Shown here: one piece after another, positions 45,500-56,479 of the stretch | Position numbering within the stretch: the stretch's first letter is position 1 | Layout: each line of letters opens with the position of its first letter | Source: Pleurodeles waltl | Taxonomy: Eukaryota; Chordata; Amphibia; Caudata; Salamandridae | Assembly: GCF_031143425.1 (NCBI RefSeq) | Contig: NC_090445.1 | Location: 1,193,904,691 to 1,193,968,690, forward strand | Direction: 5' to 3' | DNA length: 64,000 nt | The notes under the pieces: generated by a model | What the model was told of the DNA's origin: nothing | The model's database searches: none | What the model saw: the letters and a program-made list of their open reading frames with translations, nothing else | Made by a program: the position numbers and the translations under genes

Positions 45500-46084
45500 A
45501 TATAACATAGTGGCGGCCTTAACTATATAGTTAGGACCTAGTTTCTACAGAAAAAGCTGTTTTTGCTTGCCTATATTTTTGGCGGAGCTTGACGAATCTA
45601 CAAAAATTTCCCCAAAAGATTGACAGTCATGTGAGCTGCTGTCTGGAATGTTTCTGGGTGATCCGTCAAGTGGGGGCCGTAATAAAGGGGGGGGAAATTT
45701 AGAGCATTTCCATTGTTAATTCCCATAGGCAAAATTGAACAGTGATAGCTCCCAAACCACTGGATGGAATTACACCAAATTTGACAGAAAGGCAGCTCGT
45801 GCCCTGAAGTAACTATAACCCATGCCCCCACCATGCACTGCTAGTTACCCCACAAATGATGGCACTCATGACATCTTTGATAACATCATTGATAATATCA
45901 ATGTAATATTTGCAGTAAACATTTTGACAAAAAAACTGAAGGGCAGGGGCGCGAGTTATAGTTACCTTAGGGCATGAGTTATAGTTGCTTGAGGTAACTC
46001 TAACTATAATTCATGAATTTCTATGGTTTTGTACGTATAAAATGTGAGCCAAACTATAATATCCCTGTAACCTTTATTTTTTAA

Positions 46085-46085
<1 letters not shown>
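45500..46085. repeat. Dispersed repeat family, copy 3 (with upstream module)
   Basis: The left module (TAGTTAGGACCTAGTTTC, GGGTGATCCGTCAAG) recurs at 46365-46560 and 51310-51450. The right module (CATGCACTGCTAGTTA, CATGACATCTTTGATAA) recurs at 46575 and 56230. The right module holds GCGCGAGTTATAGTTACC as an inverted partner of TAACTATAACCCATGCCC. Confidence 0.7.

Positions 46086-46089
<4 letters not shown>

Positions 46090-46152
<63 letters not shown>
46090..46152. repeat. (TA)n microsatellite, longest in window
   Basis: About 60 bp of uninterrupted AT dinucleotides. Confidence 0.95.
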
Positions 46153-46154
<2 letters not shown>

Positions 46155-46349
46155 CACACCTTATATATTAAACAAAAAAAAAAAAGTTATAACAAGTCTT
46201 AACTAGAACATCACATTAATCTTTGTTTTATCAGTATATATTATATATTTATATATGTGTGCATGTGTGTGTGTGAATGTGTATTTTTTTTAAATCTGTT
46301 TTTTTTTTAGAGGTGCCCCAAGCCATATATATATTACCTACTGGTGGTC

Positions 46350-46865
46350 ACCAGTAGGTAGCTATAGTTAGGGCCTAGTTTCCATAGAAAAAGCATTTTT
46401 GTGTTGCCTATATCTTTGGCAAATCTTCACAAAATGTTCCCAAAAAAGTGTGCCCAAGAATCTTGTTGTACATTGGAAGTTTCCGGGTGATCCATCAAGG
46501 CGAGGCCAAAAACGGGGAGATCAAAAAAAGTCAATTTCCCATTTTAATTCCGATAGAGATAACTCATGCACTCGCCATGCATTGCTAATTATCCCACATA
46601 TTGCAACATATTGCAATACTCATGACACCTTTGATAACATAATTGATAATATCAATGTAATATTTGCAATGAAACTATTGAGGAGAAAGCTGTGCAACGT
46701 GGGGGCATAAGTTATAGTTACCTTAGGGCATGAGTTATAGTTACTTGAAATAACTCTAACTGCTGAATTTTGTATGGTTTTGTACGTTTAAAATGTGATC
46801 CTAACTGTAACATTTTTAAAGTGAATTTCTGGTTTTTAATTCTATTTCCTAATTATATCGTCCCT
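46350..46865. repeat. Dispersed repeat family, copy 4
   Basis: Both modules of the family, as at 45500-46085. The two copies flank the (TA)n tract in the same orientation. Confidence 0.7.
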
Positions 46866-46872
46866 GTAACTT

Positions 46873-47770
46873 TTGTTGTCAACTACAGTTTTGTCAACTA
46901 GAGGGAGGAGTGCAGCACTATTGGTGAAGGATTTGGAGAAAGCACATAAAATGGAGTCAAAGCAATGGTGGGAAATGACATCCCTCACAAAGTATCTGAA
47001 ACATAAAAGAATACCAAGGGGATTACGAATAATGTTGTTACCAACGAATGAGGATACAGGGGAAGACCTTATCAAGGAATGGTGTAATAAGACAGAGCAC
47101 TGTTTAGTAAAATAAATGTGTATGTTAATAAGCTAAGCCAAAAGGAAGATGGAAGAACAAACAGCAACAATGGAAACAATCATGAAGGAACTAGAGATGC
47201 ATAAGGAGGATACAGTAGTAAAGGATTTACTGGCCAGAATGGAGAAGGAGCTGCATGAATATGAGGAAGAAATAATGGAAAGAAAAGCTTGTAAATTTAC
47301 TAGGGATAGACTTGATTATCAATACAGGTGTATTTACACTTTTGCGAAGAAATCTGATCAACTGAGAATAAAAGAGAAAGTGGACAATCCTGTTCATGAG
47401 TTAGCGAAAGTGGAGGGACTTCGGATGCGGGCTCCAGTGTGGATGAAACACCTAAGGAACGTTTGGATTTTCACAAGGAACTATGTCTACTCCGGATGAC
47501 TATGGCACAGGGAGGAGGAGTACAAAGAAACGGTGGAAGAGATGGTGTAGAACAAGGAGGGGCAAGAGAAGGAGGAATGGGGAGAGGCAGAGGGGGGAAA
47601 TAAGGACTTTATTGAGGAACACTTATGGTAAACCTCATGATCATGAACTGGTGAAACTGTTGTTTACAAACCTCTCAAAGATACAACTAGCCCCTAACCA
47701 AGAAAGGATTCTAAATTTGGGACTTACATTCTGCCTGACAGCATCTCCAGACTTCACTGGAGACATATAA
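46873..47770 (+). pseudogene. PLE N-terminal region with acidic coiled coil
   Basis: 46873-47115 encodes a basic/polar segment (KYLKHKRIPRGLRIML). 47149-47499 is Glu/Lys-rich with heptad-like spacing (METIMKELEMHKEDTVVKDLL), a probable coiled coil. 47483-47770 continues with LAPNQERILNLGLTF, the start of the PLE RT N-terminal region. The function of the coiled coil is unknown. Confidence 0.55.
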
Positions 47771-47879
47771 ACACATCAGGAAATTAAAGATGCTTAAACA
47801 TTTTCAAGTCACACTGAAGAAACCTACAACCATTGGGGACACAGAATGAAGCATCTCTGGCCTCAGAATAAATTATGTT

Positions 47880-49790
47880 CCTGAATTGATGGAAATTTAT
47901 AAGTTAGCTGATGAAGCTATACCACTGCCCAGGAAAGTCCCAAATGTGGAGGAGATATTTAATGATGAGGCAGTGATACAGGGAAGCATTGCGAGCACCT
48001 CCTTGAATAAAATGAGGTTCACCATAGACAGCACCATACAAAGAGGGTGTAAATTGAAATCCAAACATTGTCCAGAACTACCACCGGGCAATAAAATAGA
48101 TATCTTCTATGAGTTAGTGGTGGATGACCTAAATAGATTAAGGAAGAAGTGGTGTGACAACAAGAAGGAGGGAAATTTCACTGCAAAAGATTCGCAAGAC
48201 ATCAATGTGTTGAAACAATGCCTCCCTGATTATAAACCCATTGGACAAGGGGGGCAACATAGTGCTAATAGACAGAAGTGCTTAGTTCATGGAAGCTAAT
48301 TGTCAATCAAGCAACAAAACACTTTTCCAACTTCTGCCCCATAATCCAATGAAGATGATAGAGAAGGAGTTTCATGAGAGGGTGGTCAACTGGTATGAGA
48401 AGGACTTACTAGACTGGGATGAGTACCAGCACTTACGAACGGAGCACGCAAAGGTTGCCACCATTTACTTTCTCCCTAAAATCCATAAGGACTTAAATAA
48501 CACCTCCAGGTAGACCCATTGTCAGTTCCTTGGGGTCTATATTGGACAATTGTTCTAGATATCTTGATCTGTTCCTTCAGCCCTATGTCACTGGACTACC
48601 ATCCTATCTTAAAGATTCCACTGATTTCTTGAAAAACTGGATGGAATTTTGGGAAATCAGAATACATTATGATAACTCTTGGTCTGGTATACCTCAATCA
48701 ATCATGAGGATGGCATAAGGGCATGGGAGTATTTTTTGAGAGATAAGTCAGTTGAATACTAATGGAACAAACATGGGTGGTTGTAGACATGTTCAGATAG
48801 TATCTGACACACAATTCAATAATCAGTACTTTCTACAACAACAGGGCACTGCTATAGGCACCTCCTTCGCCCCTACCTACGCAGAATTGTTCATAGTGTG
48901 GTAAGAGAAGGAGGTAGCTGTGTGGTTGATGATAATGTGTACATGAAGAATGTTATACTCTGGTCCCAATTCATAGATTACTTATTTATCCTGTGGGAGG
49001 TAGGAGAATCAGGATTGAAGGAACTGATTGAGAAGCTCAATAGCAATAATGTGAATATTCACATAACTGTGACAATTAGCAAGACACTATGAATTCCTTG
49101 ATGCGGACCTCAATGTCCAGGATAACAATTTGGTGACAAGGATACAAAGAAAAGCTACAGCCGCAAAGTCTATCCTGTGTGCAAATAGAGGTCACCTATC
49201 ATCTTAAAATGGAGCATCCCTTATAGCCATTTGGAGAAAGCAAGAAGAATTTGCTCCACTGATGATGAATTTGAAAAGAAGCATAAAAAATGATTGGAAG
49301 ATTTATTCATCAAGGGTACCCACATTGTACATTGAAGGACGCTTAGGGGTGGGCCAGTAGGAAAACTGGGGAGCAAACATTGTATCAAACAAAAAGATAC
49401 ATGTCTAAGGAGAAGAGTGAGGTGAAAAGGTTATTTTTGAAATTTAATTCAGCCCAATCAAATGGTAAAAGAATCTTACAGAATAATTGGCACATCTTGT
49501 TAAAGGTTAACACTTACAAGGAGTATTGATGATGGCCCCAGAATAACCTTTAAGAAAACTAAATTGTTGGGGGACATTCTCACGCGGAGCTACTTTGAAC
49601 CCACAAGAAAGGTGGGCTATTGGTTGACTAATATAGCGGCTGGCTCTGTAAGATGTAACTCCTGTAAGGCCCGTCAGCATGGACTGAATCAGAAAACATA
49701 TTGAAGGGAATAGATGTAACCATCAAGAGGCAACCCCAAAATGCTCTATGGTATTTAATAATAGGAATGAGTGACTTGAACATTACAATG
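47880..49790 (+). pseudogene. PLE reverse transcriptase, degraded
   Basis: LRKKWCDNKKEGNFTAKD (about 48140) and a DKGGN-like KGGNIVLIDR (about 48250) are PLE RT hallmarks. ATIYFLPKIHKDLNN (about 48460) is the finger motif. Motif A is broken near 48685 (YTSINHEDGIRAW remains). QQQGTAIGTSFAPTYAELF (about 48840) is motif B. FIDYLFILWE (about 48975) is motif C with Tyr replacing the second Asp. The linker follows to about 49700. It is telomerase-like RT in kind, with no activity expected. Confidence 0.75.
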
Positions 49791-49899
49791 CACTTATATC
49801 TTAATATAAAATAATCTCATATGCTCCAGTGGAGGATTGAACCAAGGTGATTGGTGGAATTGAAATCTTAGAAAAAACTGCACTGGAGCATATAACATT

Positions 49900-50630
49900 T
49901 TTATTTGAATCAGTGGGGGGACTAGTTGTAAACAATATAATGCACTTGTAATTTGGCATATGTCGCTTTATACATACATTAGAGTATGAATATGCAGGGA
50001 ATGATGCTGCAATCGAATAGCCAGAAACCACATGTGAATTGTTAGTATGAGCCTCTGTATTTGAGTTTGCACTTCAGCACATGTCACTTTATATGGATGC
50101 ACCAGCAATTGGGATTACAGGGAATGAGGTTGTGGTTGAGCTACCAGAAAAAATATGGGAATGTTGGAATGTGCAATTTGGAGTGATATAATATATTTGT
50201 ATTATGGCATGTGTCAATTTAATATAAATATGTGAAATTACTGGGATGATGCCATTGCTGAGTAGCTAGAAACAACATGTGAGCCATCAAAATGAACAAC
50301 TTAAAGGCAATAATGTATTAGCACTTTAGCGCACATCACTTTAATATGTATGCAAGTGCATGGAACTATAGGAGATGTGAAATTATGGGAACAATGCCTT
50401 TGCTAAGCACTTGGAAATATTATTTGCATTATTAGAATGGGCAGTGGGGGAATAATGATGTATTTGCACATGGCACTTTCATTAACCCACGAGTGTATGG
50501 AATTAAAGGAGAAAATGCCATTGCCAAATAGCTCGAAATAACATTATGAATTTGTGCTTGGATAAGTGTCACTTTTATGTACATCCGACAGAGAATACAT
50601 TTTTAGGAAATCATGTTGTTAGAACATCAG
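49900..50630. repeat. Degenerate tandem array, unit about 125 bp
   Basis: A TGTCACTTTAATAT-like landmark recurs at 49961, 50082, 50212, 50334, 50471 and 50567. Companions are AGCTAGAAACAACATGTGA-like and ATGCCATTGCTGA words. Six diverged units directly downstream of the older PLE. Confidence 0.7.
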
Positions 50631-50799
50631 AATGGAATGAAAGAACAACACGGACAAGGAGTTGCCCCTTTATTGTAGTGCGTCCCATGCTAATCCAATT
50701 CGGGAGACGTAAATTGGAATTATGTAGCTATATAGGGAATGGAATAGCAATTATATTAAACGAGGTGTGGAAGGAGCAAAACATTAAATGAATTTCTGA

Positions 50800-51290
50800 T
50801 GAAAGAGTTAAACAATTGTGAGGAGTATATATGTACACAAGGAAAGTTACATATTTTTAAATATTGCAATGCATAGTAACACGAAGCGATTTTGTGATTA
50901 GAATTGGAATATAAAACCCCCATGATCCCTAATCATAATGTAACCTGAAAGTAATGAAAATTTAAGTTGTTATGGTGGTGAGATCAGGACACAGCAATGT
51001 GAAGTCATCCATTCTTGTTTCTAACTGGGTGATGAAATGGAGGAAGGACAATGGGAATAAAGGAAAACATTGCACGCCGTTATGGTTGTGGGCTCAGTAG
51101 AAGGTGACAAGCAGAAATGCATCGGCTGTTAAAATCCACTTTTGTATCTTTGAACATTTCACTTAAGGAGTTTTATTTGGCAAAATAACATAATTCAACT
51201 GTATGAGGAAGACGGTTGTGGACTGGTATTTGGATGTTTGGTGCCGCTGCATCACGTGACTAAAAAGTAACGACGCGTGGGAATATATAG
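50800..51290. other. Unassigned sequence
   Basis: No element recognised. Confidence 0.4.
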
Positions 51291-51655
51291 TCGCCAGTAT
51301 GTAGTTATAGTTAGTACTCAGGTTCCATAGGAAGAGCTTTTTTTGTTTTGCCAGGTATTGTTGAGCTAGTTCAGCTGCTGTCTTGAAAGTTTAAGAGTGA
51401 TCCATCAGGCAGGGGTTGACAAAAAGTGGACGGAATTACACCAAATATGCTAGAAAGACAGCTCTTAGGTCCAGAAAGCATGTTTTTGTGATTTGGTGCA
51501 CATCTGTTTCGTGGTTTTTGAGATATTACAGTTTAAAAAGTATAGATATTGAGGAACACAGATCCTCCATAGATCAAACTGTCCCTGGGCTACCTGAGCC
51601 GCTAGCCTTGATGCAGAGGTCCCCAGGGGACCCCGCCAGTGCTTAAAAGTATTAA
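51291..51655. repeat. Dispersed repeat family, left module, copy 5
   Basis: GTTATAGTTAGTACTCAGG and GAGTGATCCATCAGG match 45520-45680 and 46360-46500. It is followed by a short (TA)n at 51656-51680 and an A-run at 51725-51744. Confidence 0.65.
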
Positions 51656-51799
51656 AATATATATATAAATATATATATATATTGGAAATATCCACAGCTC
51701 GAGCCGCTGATTTTTCTGAGATTTAAAAAAAAAAAAAAAAAAAAGAAATGTGCGGTCTCCCGTGCTCTTTCTTTCGTTTGCCCCCATGTGTGGCTGGTC

Positions 51800-52710
51800 T
51801 CAGTGTGACTCGGGGCTAAAAGAAATTTTTAAAGGACGGGGGCACACAGGCCCCCCTCGTAGGGCTTATTGTGGCCCCGGGGACTGCCACCTCCCTGGAG
51901 CAAAACATTAAATTAATGCATGTGGGCCTGTGCAGCCCCCAAAGACCACCACCTCCCCGGGACACTAGTTATTAATTATGTGGCACCCCATGCCCCTGGG
52001 ACCACCACTTTCCCTGGGCAAATTACAGTAAAACAATACAGGGGGGCCCGTGTGCCCCCACCCCCGCAGCCCTGGGAACCACCACCTCCTCTGGGACTGC
52101 AAATAAAATTCTTAGGGAAGGTAGCATAGACCTCCCCCCTCAGCACCCTGGGGAACACCACCTCCCCACGGCAAATAGAAGTAGGGGGACCACAAGGCCC
52201 CCAGTTGGAGCCAATAATGGCCCTAAGGACTGCCATCACCCGGGCCGGCTACTGCTGTGTCCCGGGGTGCCTACCCCGGGACATAGCTATTTGCTTTCGC
52301 TTGGCAGGAGCTTTGACAGCTCTCACCAATCAAAAGCAAACACTCTGGTTCTAGTGCGTGTGAGCTGTCAAAGTGCTCCCGCCTGCTAGATGCAAAGGTT
52401 TCATCTCTGAGATTAATCTACTGCTCTTGCATATCGGAAGCTGCATTTTCAGCAGCTCCCTGTGTGCAATAGCAATGCCGGCTTGAGCAGGAGGCAGGGA
52501 GCCAGATGGGAACATGAGGCCCTTGAGGCTCCCCGTCCACAATCCCCATCTTGCACACTGGGTGCTCAGGGCATCCAGGTGACATAGCTGGACCCCAAGA
52601 GGTGGGCTCCCTCAGACTAAAATCGGTCTGAGGAAGGGGACCGCATGGCCCCCCAAATTATTTTTGACCAGGAATCAGGAAATGGGATACCCAGGCCGAA
52701 ATCAGCCCCC
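51800..52710. repeat. GC-rich dispersed repeat, copy 3
   Basis: Repeated GGACCACCACCTCCC-like and GGGGGCCCGTGTGCCCC-like words at about 70-80 base spacing. Later AAATCGGTCTGAGGA matches 27710. It is cut at 52710 by the second ERV and resumes at 55745. Confidence 0.65.
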
Positions 52711-53812
52711 TGTAATGATATCTGTGTTTTGACCACTGACTCCCCATTGCACTTAGCTTCGCTTGTCCACCGTCACATTAGCGGTCACCAGCTACAGATT
52801 CCATTTTGTATTTAGCTTAGCCTTAGCTTCACCGCCACGTTAAAAGCTGTGAGTATTTTTCCATGCCCATGTTATGCAATGTGCGTTTTGCTCATGTTTT
52901 TACTCTACTTGTCTGCGTGTTCTTTCTCATCAAGAGCTAAGGCATAACATGGGGGAGTTAGGCTAATAAGAATGTGCTAGGAAGATGCTTATGGTACAGC
53001 AGGGAACAGTTTGGTTTTGAGAGAGGGCACCTTGGTATTTTGGCCAGTTCCAACGTGTTCCTTTCAAAAACTGACCTGAAGTAGCCAGCATTTTTTAACA
53101 ACAAATTGCGGGAGGAGGTTTCTAGAAATCTACTCTCGGGACACCAATGCCCGTCATCCTGTGGTGTAGCCTTTTTACCTATATTTTTATACATGTTATT
53201 TTAGCAAAGTAGGACTGCTGCTGTGCACTTTAACCTAGATATATTTTATTCAGCTTTGTTTTTATTATTTTAACAATAGCCACACTTGCGGTCTTGTTTT
53301 ATTTTCTCCAACTAGCTGTTCTTTGCCTAGGCCAGCACTGTGTTTTTAAACAAGACATTTCTTTCACTTTGTGCCTTTCCAAGGCTGCAGTAAGATAGGT
53401 TGCCAGCAAAAGTGGTACGCTTTGTGTATAATGTTCACAGAAACATACACAGTCGTATGTGGGGATCCTTTCTTGGAAGATCAGCTGTTTTATTATAAAT
53501 GACAAGACCATGTCCACTCACCTGAATTCCAGGTTCTGCGGGAGCGAAGAGAATAAAACCCTCACCCCTAAACACTATTCACTCGTATTAGAAATGAACA
53601 GGGAATGAGCGAATAGCCTCTGGGGGAAAGGGAAAGGGAACAGGGATTTGGGAAGGGAAGAGAAACAAAACACTAGTTCGCGAAGGAGCATCATTGTTGT
53701 TCTAAGAAAGTTGCATAATACATTTCACTATACACCTGCAAACATACCTGCACAATATAGAGCAGATACATATCTAGAAATACCTCTATCTTATCAAGAA
53801 CATAATAATTAG

Positions 53813-54634
53813 CTTGATGGCGCCCTAGCCCATACAATTCTACACGTTAGGTTAGGTGCTTTAAGTAATGAAGCTCCTACCAGACCTTTATTGGCCACAT
53901 ATACATCGCACCCTGCAGCAGCAACCTTGACTGTAGCTGAAGTCCGTTGTTTATATACTGAGCTTACCGCAATATACAGACGATTAGTACAGTTTGTAAT
54001 GCAAACATTAAATACAAACCCAGCGCATGCTGCCCCAGAGCAACCCCATGCAGTAACGCCAGGCATTAATCCTGCGACTGTACATTCAATCATGGGTAAA
54101 GTACCCGCCAAACGAGAAGAGATTCCGTTTTGGTTAGCTCAAAAAATAAATGCACTGGAAGCAGTATTTCCCCATATGGGACATCAGGATAAGCACAGAA
54201 TATTGACTATGTGCTTGCCATTTGAGATGGTTCCCACAGTAGATAACTGCAATACATGGGGCACGGTATTTGCCACGCTCTATACTACCGCACACAGGAC
54301 ACCAGCACTTGCCAATCTACCGGAAGTGCTAAAACAAATTTAAGATGAATACGGGGCTGCCCAGGCCCTGGACTTGGGGATGCAACTTATGGGCAATTTT
54401 GCGACTGTATCTTCAATTATATTAAGTAACCTTAAAGGGGAAGCAGTTGCACTAGTAGTGCACATGCGGCTCTGGGACGTTCCTCCACAGGATCAAGAAC
54501 ATGAGCTGTCAAAGATTATCGTGGAGACCTACTATAGTATTGGTCAAGATAGTCTTGGGGCCAGACCCACAAAACCACAGTTTCAGGGTAAACCTAATAA
54601 AGATTCTACCAAGCAAGCACCTGAGGGGATCTAA
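53813..54634 (+). pseudogene. gag: ERV gag-like frame with one internal stop
   Basis: Open in one frame from 53813 (after a TAG at 53810) to the TAA at 54632, with a single TAA at 54341-54343; about 273 codons. The left part has an Ala/Pro-rich stretch. A capsid-like helical block follows (REEIPFWLAQKINALEAVFPHM, then TWGTVFATLYTTAH). After the stop come LGMQLMGNFATVSSII and a Gln/Lys-rich basic tail (KPQFQGKPNKDSTKQAP). I assign gag from position after the LTR, composition and the basic tail, not from a recognised motif. No CCHC knuckle is present, as in foamy-type Gag, but that is weak evidence. Confidence 0.5.
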
Positions 54635-55165
54635 AAAAACGCTGGGATAAAAAAGAACAAACACCTAAAAAATAAAGGGGAGAATCTCTGCATACGGAGA
54701 CCCCACAGAATAGATATAATCTCAGGATTAGTGATAATATAAAAATGCCTGACAGTTATCACTATACTGATACACGCCAATCTCGTTCCTTTCATGACTC
54801 ACTGGAAAAACGCAGTGAGAGGTGGGCGGTCAGAGCGAAAAACTGAATACATGAAACCGAGACAAGAATCACAACGCTCTACAGAAGTTTCTGCGAGGGT
54901 AGATCACTCTTTCTCTTTACAGTGGATCTGGGGTCTACAACTTGAAGCTGCTGGGAGAAAGATAAAGGAGCAACTGTGCCCCATGGTGATGAATGGTTTG
55001 CATTGTATACATATATATATATATATATATATTTATATAGGTGTCTGTGTCTCTGCATATATATTTGCTGTTTATAGATTGAAGATTCTTTGTACATGTT
55101 TTTATTCCATTATTGTGCACATTTTAAACGTGCACTTTCGGTTGTACTGACCTTCCTTTACAAGC
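54635..55165 (+). other. Post-gag remnant and (TA)n
   Basis: Short basic readings in several frames to about 54990, then an AT dinucleotide tract at 55009-55038. Most of the element between gag and the right LTR is deleted here. Confidence 0.45.
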
Positions 55166-55744
55166 CTTGCCGATTGATTTAATAAATGTATTCTCTAGAC
55201 TAAGAGGTGCATTCCAGAGATTTTTTTCAGTGTGTGTGTATTTCAGCTCGGTCAGAAAAACACCCCCTCCCCCATTAAGTGTATTTTTGCTGCAATTTCA
55301 TATTGAAAAACAATCTGAAATCCTTTGTGGAGATGAATGTATCATGATCTATTGAAGCACAATCTGTATGCAACTGTGAATAGTAGGTTTCCTCATTCTA
55401 ATTATTGCATTTCATGCCATTTTATTTACGATGCAGCTAATTCAATCAATCTTATTGAACCATTTTCTGCTTGTGTTTGTCTTTGCATGTGTGAGGTTAA
55501 GGTAACAGAGAAAAGAATGAGATCTGATACACCACGATTTCCCTGAGAAGTCATCTTGTCATGCGCCCGGTTGCCACAAATCATCTCTGCTGGAGGGCAA
55601 AGATAAGGTGCTGCTAGTTGGCCGGAAATGGATTAGGACGACAGTTATTGCATGGTGTAGGATTGGACTCAGTTGCCAACAATTCAGGTGATGCTACCCC
55701 CCAAATCCAGCAACCTCATTAGGATAATGAGATCTCACGCAACA
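55166..55744 (+). repeat. Right LTR part of second ERV
   Basis: 55380-55744 matches 15373-15797, including the CTTATTGAACCATT block after an AATAAA-like CAATCAA. It ends ACGCAACA. The left-block homologue seen at 53190 is absent on this side. Confidence 0.6.
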
Positions 55745-55975
55745 GGCCCACATGGCCCCTCCACATGGAATTGTAGTGGGCCCCGTGTTTAGGGCTGAAA
55801 TCGGCTGGGAGAGGCTGGCCATGCGGACCGGAGGCCAACTTACGCTGCACATGGCTAAGTGGGGTTGGGTGGTTATGGGGGTTGGCCTAAGGACTAGCTG
55901 CAGGCCAGGCCCTGCACCTAACCCCACTGCACACGGCCAAAGGCTGTGCGTGGCGCTAGATTGGGTGGTTACAGG
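55745..55975. repeat. GC-rich dispersed repeat, continuation of copy 3
   Basis: AGTGGGCCCCGTGTTTAGG, GAAATCGGCTGGGAG and GCCAAAGGCTG words match 27150-28280. It is the right flank of the ERV insertion. Confidence 0.6.
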
Positions 55976-55979
55976 GGGT

Positions 55980-56470
55980 GGATTAACGTATAGTAATGAA
56001 AATTACTTTACGTTAAAAAAACATTGAAATTCACTGAAAAAAAAAAAAAGATTATAGTTAGGCAATAGACAAAAAACATAGAAATTGACCTAAAAAAAAC
56101 AAAAGTTAGAGGGTCGTTATAATTAGGTTCACATTTTAAATGTACAAAACCATAGAAATTCACCTGTTATATTTAGAGTTATTTCAAGTTACTATAACTT
56201 GTGTCCTAAGGTAACTAGAACTTGCGCCCGCACCATGCACTGCAAATTACCCCACAAATTACAGCACTCATGACATCTTTGATAACACCATTGATAATAT
56301 AATTGTAATATTTGCTGTAAAAGTTTTGATGGAAAAAACTGCATGGCGGGGGCGGGAGTTATAGTTACCTTAGGATACGAGTTATAGTAACTTGAGATAA
56401 CTCTAACTGTAACTGGTGAATTCCTATACATTTGTTCACTAAAATGTGAGCCTAAGTATAACGCCCCTAT
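55980..56470. repeat. Dispersed repeat family, copy 6
   Basis: CATAGAAATTCACC words, TAACTTGTGTCC, CATGCACTGCAAATTA and CATGACATCTTTGATAA, plus the inverted GGCGGGAGTTATAGTTACC block. Confidence 0.7.
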
Positions 56471-56479
56471 TAAAGGCTG

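Larger units (their letters stand above)
46870..49790 (+). mobile_element. Older Penelope-like element
   Basis: Coding remnants of a second PLE: N-terminal helical region, reverse transcriptase and the post-RT linker, broken by many stops and frameshifts. The GIY-YIG domain is not recognisable after about 49700. Motifs are shared with the copy at 43226: GDI/DYL-SRSYF-type linker (49570-49600) and a CNSCKAR zinc-type cluster (49655). Confidence 0.75.
52711..55744 (+). mobile_element. Second foamy-related ERV, internally deleted
   Basis: Left LTR-like sequence, a gag frame and right LTR-like sequence. Its left block 53190-53510 matches 14815-15120 and its right block 55380-55744 matches 15373-15797 of the first ERV, so both share an LTR family. 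pro, pol and env are absent. It begins TGTAATG at 52711 (tentative) within a GC-rich repeat that resumes at 55745. No target duplication is evident. Confidence 0.6.

Noticed and set aside
50792..50805. TTCTGATGAAAGAG as a possible hammerhead core
   Set aside because: No downstream GAA with closing stem II, no stem I partner.
53818..53835. TGGCGCCC resembling a tRNA-Lys primer binding site in the second ERV
   Set aside because: Only the first eight bases fit, it lies inside the open gag-like frame, and the preceding sequence does not end like an LTR.
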